NCBI RefSeq assembly: GCF_003284585.1
Contig: NZ_QKRX01000007.1
Span: forward strand, 147,318 to 211,317
DNA from: Nitrincola tibetensis
GTDB lineage: Bacteria; Pseudomonadota; Gammaproteobacteria; Pseudomonadales; Balneatricaceae
Reading direction: 5' to 3'
DNA: 64,000 bases
The notes under the pieces are model-generated. The model was not told where the DNA came from and searched no databases. It was given only the letters and a program-made list of their open reading frames with translations. Below, piece by piece: positions 54,966-63,910 of this stretch (position 1 is its first letter; every line of letters starts with the position of its first letter). The position numbers and the translations under genes were made by a program.

Positions 54966-56327
54966 GTGTTCGAAACCAATGAATTAATCGTTATAGCAAT
55001 GCTTAGCAGTTTTATATTGCTGATCTTTTCCGGTTATCCGGTTGCTTGGATTTTAGCCGGTATATCTGTGCTCTTTAGTGTGGGTTCAATTCTTGCTTAC
55101 CAATTATTTGATGTCGATACCTATTTCTTAACAGATTGGCGTATTTTTGGCGTAATGGTGCAACGTGTCTATGCTCAGATGACTAACTGGGTGCTGGTGG
55201 CCTTGCCCATGTTTATATTCATGGGATTGATGCTTGAGCGATCTGGTGTTGCTGAAAAGCTAATGCAAAACTTCGTTGACCTCTTTGGTCGCTTTAGGGG
55301 TGGCCTAGGTGTTGCTGTTATTACTATCGGTATTCTATTGGCGGCCTCTACTGGTATAGTGGGTGCGTCAGTTGTGCTCCTAGCTATGCTCTCGATCCCA
55401 ACTATGTTGGAGCAAAAATACTCACCTGCTTTTGCCAGTGGTATTGTGGCCTCATCGGGTACTTTAGGTATCATTATTCCACCTAGCATAATGCTTATCA
55501 TCATGGCAGATCAGCTTTCCTTAGCCGTGGGTGATTTATTTATGGGGGCTCTTATCCCCGGCGTTATGTTAGGGTTGATGTATATTGCGTATGTGATAAT
55601 CGCATCAATTATGTTCCCGTCCTTGTCTCAACCTCGAACAGACTTACCACCTATTACCCTTAAAATGATTTTGAAGACGCTTGCTGCGGTTATACCTTCA
55701 CTGGGACTGATCTTGGCAGTATTGGGATCTATTTTTTTGGGAATTGCGACTCCGACCGAGGCCGCTGGTGTTGGGGCTCTAGGTGCAACTATTTTAGCTG
55801 CAATGAATGGTCGCTTAAACATGGCTGTTTTGAAAGATGTGAGTATCAAAACCAGTATCACAACCGCTTTTGTATTTGGAATTTTTTTAGGTGCCACTGC
55901 CTTTGCTGTCGTGATGCGCTCTTTAGGAGGTGATGAGTTTATCGGTGGGTTGTTAAAGTCAATTCCGCTTTCACCTGAAGGTATCGTGATCGTCATTCTT
56001 TTGATTACCTTCATTGCTGGTTTCTTCTTAGACTGGTTAGAAATTAGTTTAATCTTATTGCCTTTGGTCGGTCCCGTTGTAGCTGCATTAGGTTTTGATC
56101 TTACTTGGTTCGTAGTGTTGTTTGCGTTGGCGTTGCAAACGTCCTTCTTGACTCCACCTGTGGGGTTCTCACTCTTTTACTTAAAAGGTGTTGTACCACC
56201 AAGTATCAAAACAACCGATATCTATAAAGGTGTTATTCCTTTTATCATGATTCAGTTGCTAGCCGTTGCTTTGGTTTTCTATTGGAAAGATTTAGTGCTT
56301 TGGCTGCCAGGCGTACGATATGGCTAA
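54966..56327 (+). CDS. dctM: TRAP transporter large membrane subunit
   Basis: A 453-residue polytopic protein of the DctM family that drives Na+-coupled uptake. Features: LVALPMFIFMGLMLERSG, GILLAASTGIVGASVVLLAMLSIP, IIPPSIMLIIMADQ, ATPTEAAGVGALGA and LALQTSFLTPPVGFSLFYLKGV. GTG start at 54966 with AGAGGG 7 nt upstream. A terminator follows, so it ends the bdhA-TRAP operon. Confidence 0.95.
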   Translation: MFETNELIVIAMLSSFILLIFSGYPVAWILAGISVLFSVGSILAYQLFDVDTYFLTDWRIFGVMVQRVYAQMTNWVLVALPMFIFMGLMLERSGVAEKLMQNFVDLFGRFRGGLGVAVITIGILLAASTGIVGASVVLLAMLSIPTMLEQKYSPAFASGIVASSGTLGIIIPPSIMLIIMADQLSLAVGDLFMGALIPGVMLGLMYIAYVIIASIMFPSLSQPRTDLPPITLKMILKTLAAVIPSLGLILAVLGSIFLGIATPTEAAGVGALGATILAAMNGRLNMAVLKDVSIKTSITTAFVFGIFLGATAFAVVMRSLGGDEFIGGLLKSIPLSPEGIVIVILLITFIAGFFLDWLEISLILLPLVGPVVAALGFDLTWFVVLFALALQTSFLTPPVGFSLFYLKGVVPPSIKTTDIYKGVIPFIMIQLLAVALVFYWKDLVLWLPGVRYG

Positions 56328-56361
56328 ACAATGTTTGATTGGCTTAATCTAATGCTGTCCC

Positions 56362-56395
56362 CTAAGGCTCAAAATTTTTGAGCCTTAGTTTTTTA
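56362..56395 (+). terminator. Terminator of the bdhA-dctPQM operon
   Basis: A stem CTAAGGCTCAAAA / TTTTTGAGCCTTAG with T residues after it, 34 nt after the dctM stop. Confidence 0.88.
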
Positions 56396-56552
56396 GGCTT
56401 TCGATAAATTATTGATACAAAATCACTCTTTTGCCATTAATGAAAAATCAGCTTGGATAAATCTTAGGTAGCATGCTAACTTTAGTCTTATGTGAGCAGC
56501 GTTTGAAACATTGTTGCTATCTAATTTAGTAACGCGTTGATAGGAAAGGCCG

Positions 56553-58895
56553 ATGAGTATTAGAACTAAACTCTTGTTAATTATGCTCGGGGTTTCTCTG
56601 TTTGCCTCGTTAGCTGCCAGTTTAATGATCAGTTTTTCGAGTCTGCGTGCGGGTGAGAGTTTATTGGTTGAGCAAGCAGAGCTTAAACTTGCATTTATCA
56701 ATGATACCCAAACTCAACGCTTGACGGGCTACCTAGATACCTTGAGCCAGCAAGTGGCTGGCTATGCCTCAGGCGTGCAAGCAAAAAGAGCCTTGCCTGC
56801 ATTGGCGTCAGCCTATCGTGGTTATCGCCTTAATGCTGTGGTTCGCAGCCGAGAAGAAATACTCGAGGAACAAAAAGCTTTACAGGCCTATTTAGAATCA
56901 GGGTTCTTGGCAGATTTACAGCGGAATTCGGGGCAAAATAGTTTTGATGCCCGTACTTATGTTCAATCCCTTGAGAAGCCACAACTGATCCTTCAATACT
57001 ATTATCTCGTTGAATCAGCGGTCAAATGGAATGAAGCACAACAGGTGTTTGAACCAGCCGATCGCTCACGTTATACCTTGGCCCATCGTGAATTTCATCC
57101 AGATTTATTAGATTTTGCAAATTTTTATGGCTATGAGGATGTTTACTATCTCAATCCAGAAGGTGAAATTGTCTATTCGCTGAAAAAACTGCCTGATTTC
57201 ACCCTAGATGTTAACCATGAGATGATTGTCTTATCGGGTTTGAGTGATGTGTTTAGGCAAGCTATCCAGACCCCTGTTGGCGGTCGTCCCATTTTTTCTG
57301 ACTATCATCCTTATGTCCCGGCAGGTGGAATGCCATCGGCCTTTATTGGAATGCCAGTATTTGATGTTCAAGATGGTCAAGCCAATCTCCTAGGCGTGTT
57401 TGCTGTTCGATTAGGGACGCGCTCATTAGATGAAATTCTTTCTAATCAAGGCAATCGTGTTGGACAAGGCTTAGGGGCGACAGGTGATACCTATCTTTTA
57501 AATCAAAATCAGTATTTATTGTCGAGTAAGCGTGAATACGATGAAAATCCAAGCCAATTTTTGGCTAAACTTTCATCAGAGCAAAGCCCACAAGCGGCGT
57601 TAATCCCGATACGAAATCAACTAGCTACCTTGGTGCGTTTTGAAAGTCAGGCGATTACCCAAGCAATATCCGGAAAAGAGGATGTAGCGCATTATATTAA
57701 CCCAATAGGTGCAGAGGTTATTGGGAGTTATCGAACTGTTCCGGCTCAGGGGGTCGAGTGGATTATTGTCACAGAGATGGAAAAAGATGAAGCTCTGCAA
57801 ATGGTCGGTACATTGCGTCAGCAAATTACGCAATCGGTCATTGTCGTAACGCTTGCTGTTTTAGTGATAGCGCTCATTCTTGCACTATTGGCTGCTCGTT
57901 TATTTAGCCGTCCTGTTAGCGTGTTGCACAGCAGTCTTTTGAAAATCCAGTCAACCCGTGATTTGACTCATAAAAGCCCGTTAAAAGGTCAAGATGAGTA
58001 TGGAGAAATATCAGGTGCTTTGAATCAACTGATGGATGAAATCGCTCAGTCAGTTACTCTCAGTCGTCAGGCTAGCGAAACACTTGGCCAGGTTTCGGTT
58101 AAACTAAGCCTTGGCTCAGAAGAAACGTTTAACCAACTGCATTTACAAAATGAGCGCAATCAGCAAGCCGAGCAGTTGGTACAGGGGATGGTTCAGAGTG
58201 CGGTTTCGGTAAACCAGCAAGCACATCAAGCCAGTGAATTGACACGTTTGGCGAGTACCACAATTGATCAAAGTGCTTCGACGGTCCAGCTCGTCATATC
58301 TGATGTGCATCAAGCGGCTCAAGGAGTGGCAGAAGCGACTCAATCAATTTCAAATTTGGTATTGGATTTTGACCAAATACGTCATGTGTTAGAGGTGATT
58401 ACTCAGCTGGCAGAGCAGACGAATCTGCTGGCTTTGAATGCGGCGATTGAAGCGGCTAGAGCAGGCGATCAAGGAAGAGGCTTTGCTGTAGTCGCGGATG
58501 AAGTTCGTAACCTAGCGCAACGCTCTAAAAACTCAGCTGCCGAAATTCACGTCATCATCAATAAGCTGTTAAATAACGCAGAAAGCACTAAAAATCTGAT
58601 GACGAAAGAGCATGATCGCTTTGATGTGCTCCAAGTAACGGCAAAAGATGCGCAGAGTGCGCTGCAAACCATCCAGAGTTCTCTGCAAGATATTGTTCGC
58701 GCTAATATGGATATCGTCGCTATTTCAGATCAGCAAAGTCAAATGACAGAGGAGTTGGTTGGTGTCCTTTCCGATAGCTTTGAGAGTTCACGCATATCGA
58801 TGGACAAAGCAGGTGAAACAGCTAAGTCCAGTGAAGAATTAAGCGTGGTATCATCAGAATTGAACACCAGTGTTAACCGTTGGAAAGTACGCTAA
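56553..58895 (+). CDS. Methyl-accepting chemotaxis protein with a large periplasmic sensor
   Basis: A 780-residue chemoreceptor. Membrane helix 1 at about 8-28, a periplasmic sensor of about 390 residues (probably double-Cache; GDTYLL and [21 protein letters not shown] are typical of the second half), membrane helix 2 at about 426-450, HAMP (about 450-505) and the MCP signalling domain with the hairpin tip [20 protein letters not shown] (from residue 621). No C-terminal CheR/CheB pentapeptide is seen. The ligand is unknown; it follows the ketone-body operon but has its own transcription unit. Confidence 0.93.
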   Translation: MSIRTKLLLIMLGVSLFASLAASLMISFSSLRAGESLLVEQAELKLAFINDTQTQRLTGYLDTLSQQVAGYASGVQAKRALPALASAYRGYRLNAVVRSREEILEEQKALQAYLESGFLADLQRNSGQNSFDARTYVQSLEKPQLILQYYYLVESAVKWNEAQQVFEPADRSRYTLAHREFHPDLLDFANFYGYEDVYYLNPEGEIVYSLKKLPDFTLDVNHEMIVLSGLSDVFRQAIQTPVGGRPIFSDYHPYVPAGGMPSAFIGMPVFDVQDGQANLLGVFAVRLGTRSLDEILSNQGNRVGQGLGATGDTYLLNQNQYLLSSKREYDENPSQFLAKLSSEQSPQAALIPIRNQLATLVRFESQAITQAISGKEDVAHYINPIGAEVIGSYRTVPAQGVEWIIVTEMEKDEALQMVGTLRQQITQSVIVVTLAVLVIALILALLAARLFSRPVSVLHSSLLKIQSTRDLTHKSPLKGQDEYGEISGALNQLMDEIAQSVTLSRQASETLGQVSVKLSLGSEETFNQLHLQNERNQQAEQLVQGMVQSAVSVNQQAHQASELTRLASTTIDQSASTVQLVISDVHQAAQGVAEATQSISNLVLDFDQIRHVLEVITQLAEQTNLLALNAAIEAARAGDQGRGFAVVADEVRNLAQRSKNSAAEIHVIINKLLNNAESTKNLMTKEHDRFDVLQVTAKDAQSALQTIQSSLQDIVRANMDIVAISDQQSQMTEELVGVLSDSFESSRISMDKAGETAKSSEELSVVSSELNTSVNRWKVR

Positions 58896-58899
58896 GATG

Positions 58900-58940
58900 A
58901 AGCGTCCTTGAGAATGAAACGTGTTATTTCAAGGACGCTT
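58900..58940. terminator. Hairpin between convergent MCP and ion channel genes
   Basis: A perfect 12-bp stem AAGCGTCCTTGA (58900-58911) / TCAAGGACGCTT (58929-58940) with a 17-nt loop. The T-run is weak on both sides, so it is a probable bidirectional terminator of modest strength. Confidence 0.65.
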
Positions 58941-58949
58941 GTTGGATGA

Positions 58950-59783
58950 TTAAGGTTTTCGTTGCTCATTTAGTTGAGCTTCGATACGTGCTAATTGTTC
59001 AGACATGCTTTGCATGTGCTCGCGCATCCAGTGAATTTCGGCAATTTCGCCTTCACCGGACTCCAGTTGCTCTGCAGCACTTTCTTTTTGCATGACGTCT
59101 AACACGATCCCGATCATCATATTCAGAAAAATAAATGCGTTTAAGAATATGAATGTTAGGAAGTAAATCCAGCTGTAGGGGTAGTGCTCCATTGTTGGGT
59201 AAAGAACGGCTGTCGCCCAACTTTCAAAGGTTGCAACTTGAAACAACGTAAGCATGGCCAGTGAAATATTGCCCCAGAGTTTTTCATCAACGCTTTCAAA
59301 CAGAAAGCTACCAACCGCAGCGTAAATGTAGAAAATGATGAACATCAACAGAGCAACATACCCCATCCGAGGGATAGACTTTAAAAGTGCAGTTAATAAA
59401 ATGCGCAGTTCAGGAATCATTGAAATCAAACGTAAAACTCTGAAAATACGCAGCAGGCGAGCGATCAGTACCATCTCCGAGTCGTCAATCGGAATCAAGC
59501 TAGCTGTTACAATCAGAAAATCAAAGATATTCCAACCTTTCTTAAAAAAATCGATGGTTCTCTTCTCAGCCGCTACACGTATGACGAGCTCAAAAAGAAA
59601 AAAGAGGGTAATCCCCAGATCAAGCCACACCATGACTTGTTCAAAACGGCTGCTTTCGTCGTAAGTTTTTGCCCCTATCAGCAAGGCTGAAATAATGATG
59701 ACGGCAATAACAAACGTTTCAAAGATTTTGTTGGCACGCAGTGACTCAAGCCGGTCTCGCAAGCGGTACCAGTATATTTTCAT
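58950..59783 (-). CDS. Voltage-gated sodium channel, NaChBac-like
   Basis: A 277-residue single-domain six-helix channel that assembles as a tetramer. S4 has arginines every third residue (Arg109, 112, 115, 118). Pore helix and filter TFESWAT at 185-191: Glu187 and Trp189 fit the Na+-selective family, where TLESW is usual, so Leu is replaced by Phe. S6 at about 205-230 and a C-terminal coiled coil with an acidic neck (about 235-275) are normal. It admits Na+ on depolarisation and may serve motility or pH homeostasis. It is convergent with the chemoreceptor and divergent from the Bug protein gene. Confidence 0.9.
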   Translation of the reverse strand: MKIYWYRLRDRLESLRANKIFETFVIAVIIISALLIGAKTYDESSRFEQVMVWLDLGITLFFLFELVIRVAAEKRTIDFFKKGWNIFDFLIVTASLIPIDDSEMVLIARLLRIFRVLRLISMIPELRILLTALLKSIPRMGYVALLMFIIFYIYAAVGSFLFESVDEKLWGNISLAMLTLFQVATFESWATAVLYPTMEHYPYSWIYFLTFIFLNAFIFLNMMIGIVLDVMQKESAAEQLESGEGEIAEIHWMREHMQSMSEQLARIEAQLNEQRKP

Positions 59784-59906
59784 TCTAGATAGCTCTCCAG
59801 TAAGAGGTGTACAAGGTGTTAGTGAATTGATGGCTATTATCGCTGATTGCGTCTGCCTTCAAAAGAGAGATTTAGTCGATCTGAAGCATGATTTACGTGT
59901 TTTAAG

Positions 59907-59976
59907 CTTGCTTAAGTGGTCTAGACTCCTAAAATTAAAACATGACAGAATTAATGTGCTTATTCCATTAAGCAAG
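59907..59976. repeat. Spaced inverted repeat in the leader of the Bug protein gene
   Basis: CTTGCTTAA (59907-59915) and TTAAGCAAG (59968-59976) are exact complements 52 nt apart. The right arm runs into the ribosome binding site GGTGGGG, so pairing could hide it. Confidence 0.4.
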
Positions 59977-59990
59977 GTGGGGCGTACATC

Positions 59991-60917
59991 ATGAAAAGAG
60001 AAGCGCTATTTTTATTGATTTTTCTATGCCCGTGGTTGCAAGCCTCAGAGTTTCCTACTCGCCCTCTTTCAATGTTGATTGGCTTTGAGCAAGGGGGTAG
60101 CACGGATATACAAGGTAAGGTTTTGGCAGATGTGCTGTCAGAAGTGATTGGACAGCCGGTGAACATTATCTACTATCCTGGGGCAGGTGGTGCGGTGGCA
60201 GCGGCTATGTTGGCAAATAATCAAGATCAGGGATATGTGTTTCAGTTTGGTTTGTCCTTACCTTTTACATTTGCACCTTTAGTGTCTCCCGCTTCTTACC
60301 AGCTAAATAGTTTTCGTTATGTTGCGGGAGTGACCTTAGACCAACCCGCCTTCGTTACTGGAGGTGTTCAAGACTTCAAGACTTGGCATGAGTTTCTGGA
60401 TTACGCCCGGAAAAATCCAGGTCTTGTCTATGCGACACAGAATTTGCAAGATCGTTTCATTATGCAGTACATCGCTAAAAAAGAAAGGCTAAGTTTGCGC
60501 TTTATTCCTACTACTGGTGGGGCCGGAATGGCACCTTTGGTGTTATCGGGAGCAGCGCAAATTGCATTTAGTGGAGGAACTCACGGTGTGTATACTAAGA
60601 CGGGAGAAATGGTGGTTCTAGCAGGGCTCCCTGAAGAACGTTTATTCTATTACCCTGACGTCCCGTCATTAAAGGAGTTAGGTTATCCGTTTAGTATGGA
60701 TGTGATACGTGTTATCTCTGTGCCAGCGAATACTCCAGATGCGGTTGTCGACACCTTGTATAGAGCACTTCAAACGGTGGTGCAAGATCCACGTTTTATT
60801 GAAGTTACTGAAAATGTGATACGGATGCCTGTTATACTAATGGATGAAGTTGAACTTAAACGTGTTTTTGATCTTCAAGTTGAAGCCTATCAAAGGCTAA
60901 TTGAGCTCTCAAAATAG
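59991..60917 (+). CDS. Bug/TctC-family tripartite tricarboxylate transporter binding protein
   Basis: A 308-residue periplasmic protein with a signal peptide (KR, hydrophobic core, cleavage probably after LQAS-E). The Bug fold is recognised by FPTRPLSMLIGFEQGGSTDIQ, VNIIYYPGAGGAVAAAMLAN, TTGGAGMAPLVLSGAAQIAF and YPDVPSLKELGYPF. Such proteins bind carboxylates such as citrate or other organic acids. No tctA or tctB membrane gene is in the window. A sensor-type GGDEF-EAL gene follows after 70 nt, so this may be a binding protein that works with a signalling protein (inference). Confidence 0.9.
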   Translation: MKREALFLLIFLCPWLQASEFPTRPLSMLIGFEQGGSTDIQGKVLADVLSEVIGQPVNIIYYPGAGGAVAAAMLANNQDQGYVFQFGLSLPFTFAPLVSPASYQLNSFRYVAGVTLDQPAFVTGGVQDFKTWHEFLDYARKNPGLVYATQNLQDRFIMQYIAKKERLSLRFIPTTGGAGMAPLVLSGAAQIAFSGGTHGVYTKTGEMVVLAGLPEERLFYYPDVPSLKELGYPFSMDVIRVISVPANTPDAVVDTLYRALQTVVQDPRFIEVTENVIRMPVILMDEVELKRVFDLQVEAYQRLIELSK

Positions 60918-60987
60918 CGTTTAAACCTTAGTAACAACAATCATGTCTGAATATTGATTTGAATTGTTGAAATTGGAGTCAATATTG

Positions 60988-63753
60988 ATGAGTGATGATG
61001 GTAAGCAGGTAAGTGAACGAGGTCCTAGGACGCATTGGGAGCTCAAGTTCACAACCAGAATCACTCTGATATTTGGGTTGCTGGGGTTTTTAACGTTAAT
61101 TTTATCAATGGGGTATTCTGTTCAAACAGCCAAGTCTAAATTTGAAGAGGATATTAAGCAGAGTTTGTTACAACGCCAACGCACAATTGAAAGCATGGTA
61201 GAAAATCGAATTAACCTATTGGATGTTTATTTACACACGATCACTTCCAGTCGAAATTTCATGCCAAATTCCAACATTAGTGAAAATTCGACAGTAGAGT
61301 CTATAACAGATGACATGATTTTTATGTTTCAGGACTCTGTGATTGGTGCCAGTTTAGATATATTTTTTCTTGTCGATCATTCCGGCGCTCTTTTATTTGA
61401 TGCCGGTATTCCGCTTTATCGAATAGGCCCTATTTTACAAAGCATAAAGTCCCCTATTTTATTTACAAATAAATGGACTTTGCTTGAAGATGAAAGTGTT
61501 TCTGTATTATTAAAAGCGGTTCCGGTTTTTGATCCGGCTAGTATTCAACTCAAAGGCTATATCTTTGCTGGGTTTGCAATTAGCCATAATAAGATATTTC
61601 ATCAAGATGTTATTGCTAGAGCTGATTTAGATGTTTTAAGGATAGGTACGAGGGAATCTATAATATTCGACAGTGCTGCTAAGATTAATAATTCAAAATC
61701 TGTACGAAGGCCCTTAACATCTGATGGTGTACTCTGGTATGACAATGATGTTTATTTTATTAAGCAAGACTTAGGGCTAGATAAAATTATAACACCTATT
61801 TGGTTAGAGTTAGGAGTTGCAGGTAATCGATTTGACTCAGTTTACATTGAATATTGGCGATCTTTCTTACTCTTATCGGGTGGTTTCTTATTGTTGTTAT
61901 TTATTGCCGGATCTATTTTGCATTTCACCCATAAACGGGCAATAGATAACATGATGAACTACATAGGTTCGATCAAAAAGGGAATGAAGGGGGTAGGCTT
62001 TACGCCAACGGGTGTATACGAATATAACCAAGTTAGTGAAGCCATGCAGAGCATGGTTGAGGATTTGAACATAGCTGCAACTGTTTTTGAATCAAGTGAA
62101 GGTATGTTAGTAACGGATCGTAATCAAGTGATTCTCCGAAATAATCAGGCATTCTCTGATATTACAGGGTTTCATTCGGATGAGTTGATAGGTAAATCAT
62201 TAAGTAAACTTAGGTCTGAAAAGTATACTGAGCATTTTTACCATGAAATGAGTAAAAAACTCTTGGTGGATGGAAGCTGGCAAGGCGAAATATGGAATCA
62301 AAAAAAGAATGGGGAAGAGTATCTACAGTGGGTTAGTATCACGGCTGTTATGAGTGATGTTACGGGTAAAGTTCTGAATTATGTTGTGACTTTGAACGAT
62401 GTCACCCAGCGTAAAGCGGCGGAAAATAAAATTAAGCAGTTGGCATTTTATGATCAGTTGACTCAACTACCTAATCGTCAACTCCTTCTGGATCGTTTAA
62501 AAAAGGCATTATTAGCCAGTGCGCGAACGAATACCTATGGGGCTCTGTTGTACCTAGATCTAGATGACTTTAAAACCTTAAATGATACGCGAGGTCATGA
62601 TGCGGGTGATCAGCTTTTAGTGAAAACATCTGAGCGATTGCAAACCTGTACTCGACGAACTGACACGGTTGCAAGGATAGGCGGTGATGAGTTTATCATT
62701 CTGCTTGAAGATGTAGGCGAAACTGAAAAATCAGCATCGAATCACGTTGATCTTCTTTGCAAAAAAATACTAATGAGCTTAGGTCAACCCTATTCTATTG
62801 CAAATGTCGAGCATCATAGCACCTTAAGTGTGGGGGTTGCCTTATTTGTTGGTGATACTGAGGGAGTCGATGAACTTCTGAAGCAAGCTGACTTAGCTAT
62901 GTACCAAGCAAAATCAGCAGGACGAAATACGTATCGATTTTTCAATCCCGAAATGCAAACCAAGGTTATGGAATATGCCGAATTTGCGAATGATATTCGC
63001 AGTAGCATACAAAACAAAGACTTCTTGTTGTATTACCAAGTCCAAGTCAATCACCATGGAAAAATTGTAGGTACAGAGGCACTTTTGCGTTGGGTGCATC
63101 CCGTAAAAGGCATGGTTCGACCCGATGAATTTATTCCTATCGCTGAAGAAACTGGGTTAATTATTCCGTTGGGTGATTGGATTTTGGAGGAGGCATGTCA
63201 AGTGTTGGCGGGTTGGACCACTCAAGCATCAACTCAGTCATTGACCTTAGCCGTAAATATCAGCGCTCACCAGTTACGTACGCATGATTTTGTCGAAAAA
63301 GTAAAAGATACGATATCTAAAACAGGGGCAGATCCCAGCAAACTGAAGTTAGAAATTACAGAGAGTATGTTGCTAGATGATATTGATGACACGATTGAAA
63401 AAATGCGAGCGTTACAAGCAATCGGTGTCACGTTTGCGTTAGATGATTTTGGTACTGGCTATTCATCCTTATCCTATCTAAAACGTCTTCCATTGGATCA
63501 ACTGAAAATTGATAAAACCTTCGTTAGAGATTTGTTAACCGATACCCAAGATGCCGACATTGCATCGACAATTGTGTCATTGGCAAAAAGCCTGCACTTG
63601 TCCGTAATCGCAGAGGGGGTAGAGCAAGAAGACCAAAGAACACTTCTGGCAAGTTATGGTTGTTTACTTTATCAGGGGTATTTGTTTGGTCGTCCTGTTT
63701 CCTTAAAGGATTTGATGGATTCTTTGGTAGAATATGAGAACCACATTGGTTAA
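60988..63753 (+). CDS. Membrane sensor PAS-GGDEF-EAL protein (c-di-GMP turnover)
   Basis: A 921-residue protein: membrane helix 1 (about 25-43), periplasmic sensor (about 45-290), membrane helix 2 (about 292-312), PAS (about 362-475), GGDEF (about 485-655) and EAL (about 665-912). The GGDEF motif is intact (565-569) and the inhibitory RxxD (556-559) lies exactly five residues before it. EAL signatures EALLR (697-701), DDFGTGYSSL (from 819) and EGVEQ (886-890) are intact, so both diguanylate cyclase and phosphodiesterase activities are possible. ATG at 60988 has GGAG 9 nt upstream; an upstream TTG is less likely. It is probably cotranscribed with the Bug protein gene. Confidence 0.94.
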   Translation: MSDDGKQVSERGPRTHWELKFTTRITLIFGLLGFLTLILSMGYSVQTAKSKFEEDIKQSLLQRQRTIESMVENRINLLDVYLHTITSSRNFMPNSNISENSTVESITDDMIFMFQDSVIGASLDIFFLVDHSGALLFDAGIPLYRIGPILQSIKSPILFTNKWTLLEDESVSVLLKAVPVFDPASIQLKGYIFAGFAISHNKIFHQDVIARADLDVLRIGTRESIIFDSAAKINNSKSVRRPLTSDGVLWYDNDVYFIKQDLGLDKIITPIWLELGVAGNRFDSVYIEYWRSFLLLSGGFLLLLFIAGSILHFTHKRAIDNMMNYIGSIKKGMKGVGFTPTGVYEYNQVSEAMQSMVEDLNIAATVFESSEGMLVTDRNQVILRNNQAFSDITGFHSDELIGKSLSKLRSEKYTEHFYHEMSKKLLVDGSWQGEIWNQKKNGEEYLQWVSITAVMSDVTGKVLNYVVTLNDVTQRKAAENKIKQLAFYDQLTQLPNRQLLLDRLKKALLASARTNTYGALLYLDLDDFKTLNDTRGHDAGDQLLVKTSERLQTCTRRTDTVARIGGDEFIILLEDVGETEKSASNHVDLLCKKILMSLGQPYSIANVEHHSTLSVGVALFVGDTEGVDELLKQADLAMYQAKSAGRNTYRFFNPEMQTKVMEYAEFANDIRSSIQNKDFLLYYQVQVNHHGKIVGTEALLRWVHPVKGMVRPDEFIPIAEETGLIIPLGDWILEEACQVLAGWTTQASTQSLTLAVNISAHQLRTHDFVEKVKDTISKTGADPSKLKLEITESMLLDDIDDTIEKMRALQAIGVTFALDDFGTGYSSLSYLKRLPLDQLKIDKTFVRDLLTDTQDADIASTIVSLAKSLHLSVIAEGVEQEDQRTLLASYGCLLYQGYLFGRPVSLKDLMDSLVEYENHIG

Positions 63754-63910
63754 GTTTTAAAGTAGGCTCATCATAAGTCCATGTGGACAGCTAGGCGAAC
63801 TGAGCGGGTAGCACCGCTCGCGATGGTTCAGCGATGAGATGATAATAATTAAGAAAAGGGCCTTAGACCCTTTCCTATTAAGTAAGTGCCAATAAATCAG
63901 CACTCTACCC
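63754..63910. other. Non-coding end of a probable insertion element
   Basis: It holds hairpins GTCCATGTGGAC (from 63777), a GAGCGG/CCGCTC stem (63802-63819) with outer GAAC/GTTC pairing, and a terminator-like AAAGGG/CCCTTT for the minus strand (about 63854-63876). ACAGCTAGG (63787-63795) is the exact complement of CCTAGCTGT (63910-63918). The element end may lie near 63764 (GTAGGCTCATC), but this cannot be settled without the other end. Confidence 0.4.

Noticed and set aside
59695..59994. A 99-codon plus-strand frame between the channel and the Bug protein genes
   Set aside because: A third of it is antisense to the channel N-terminus and it ends over the Bug start codon; no domain and no ribosome binding site.
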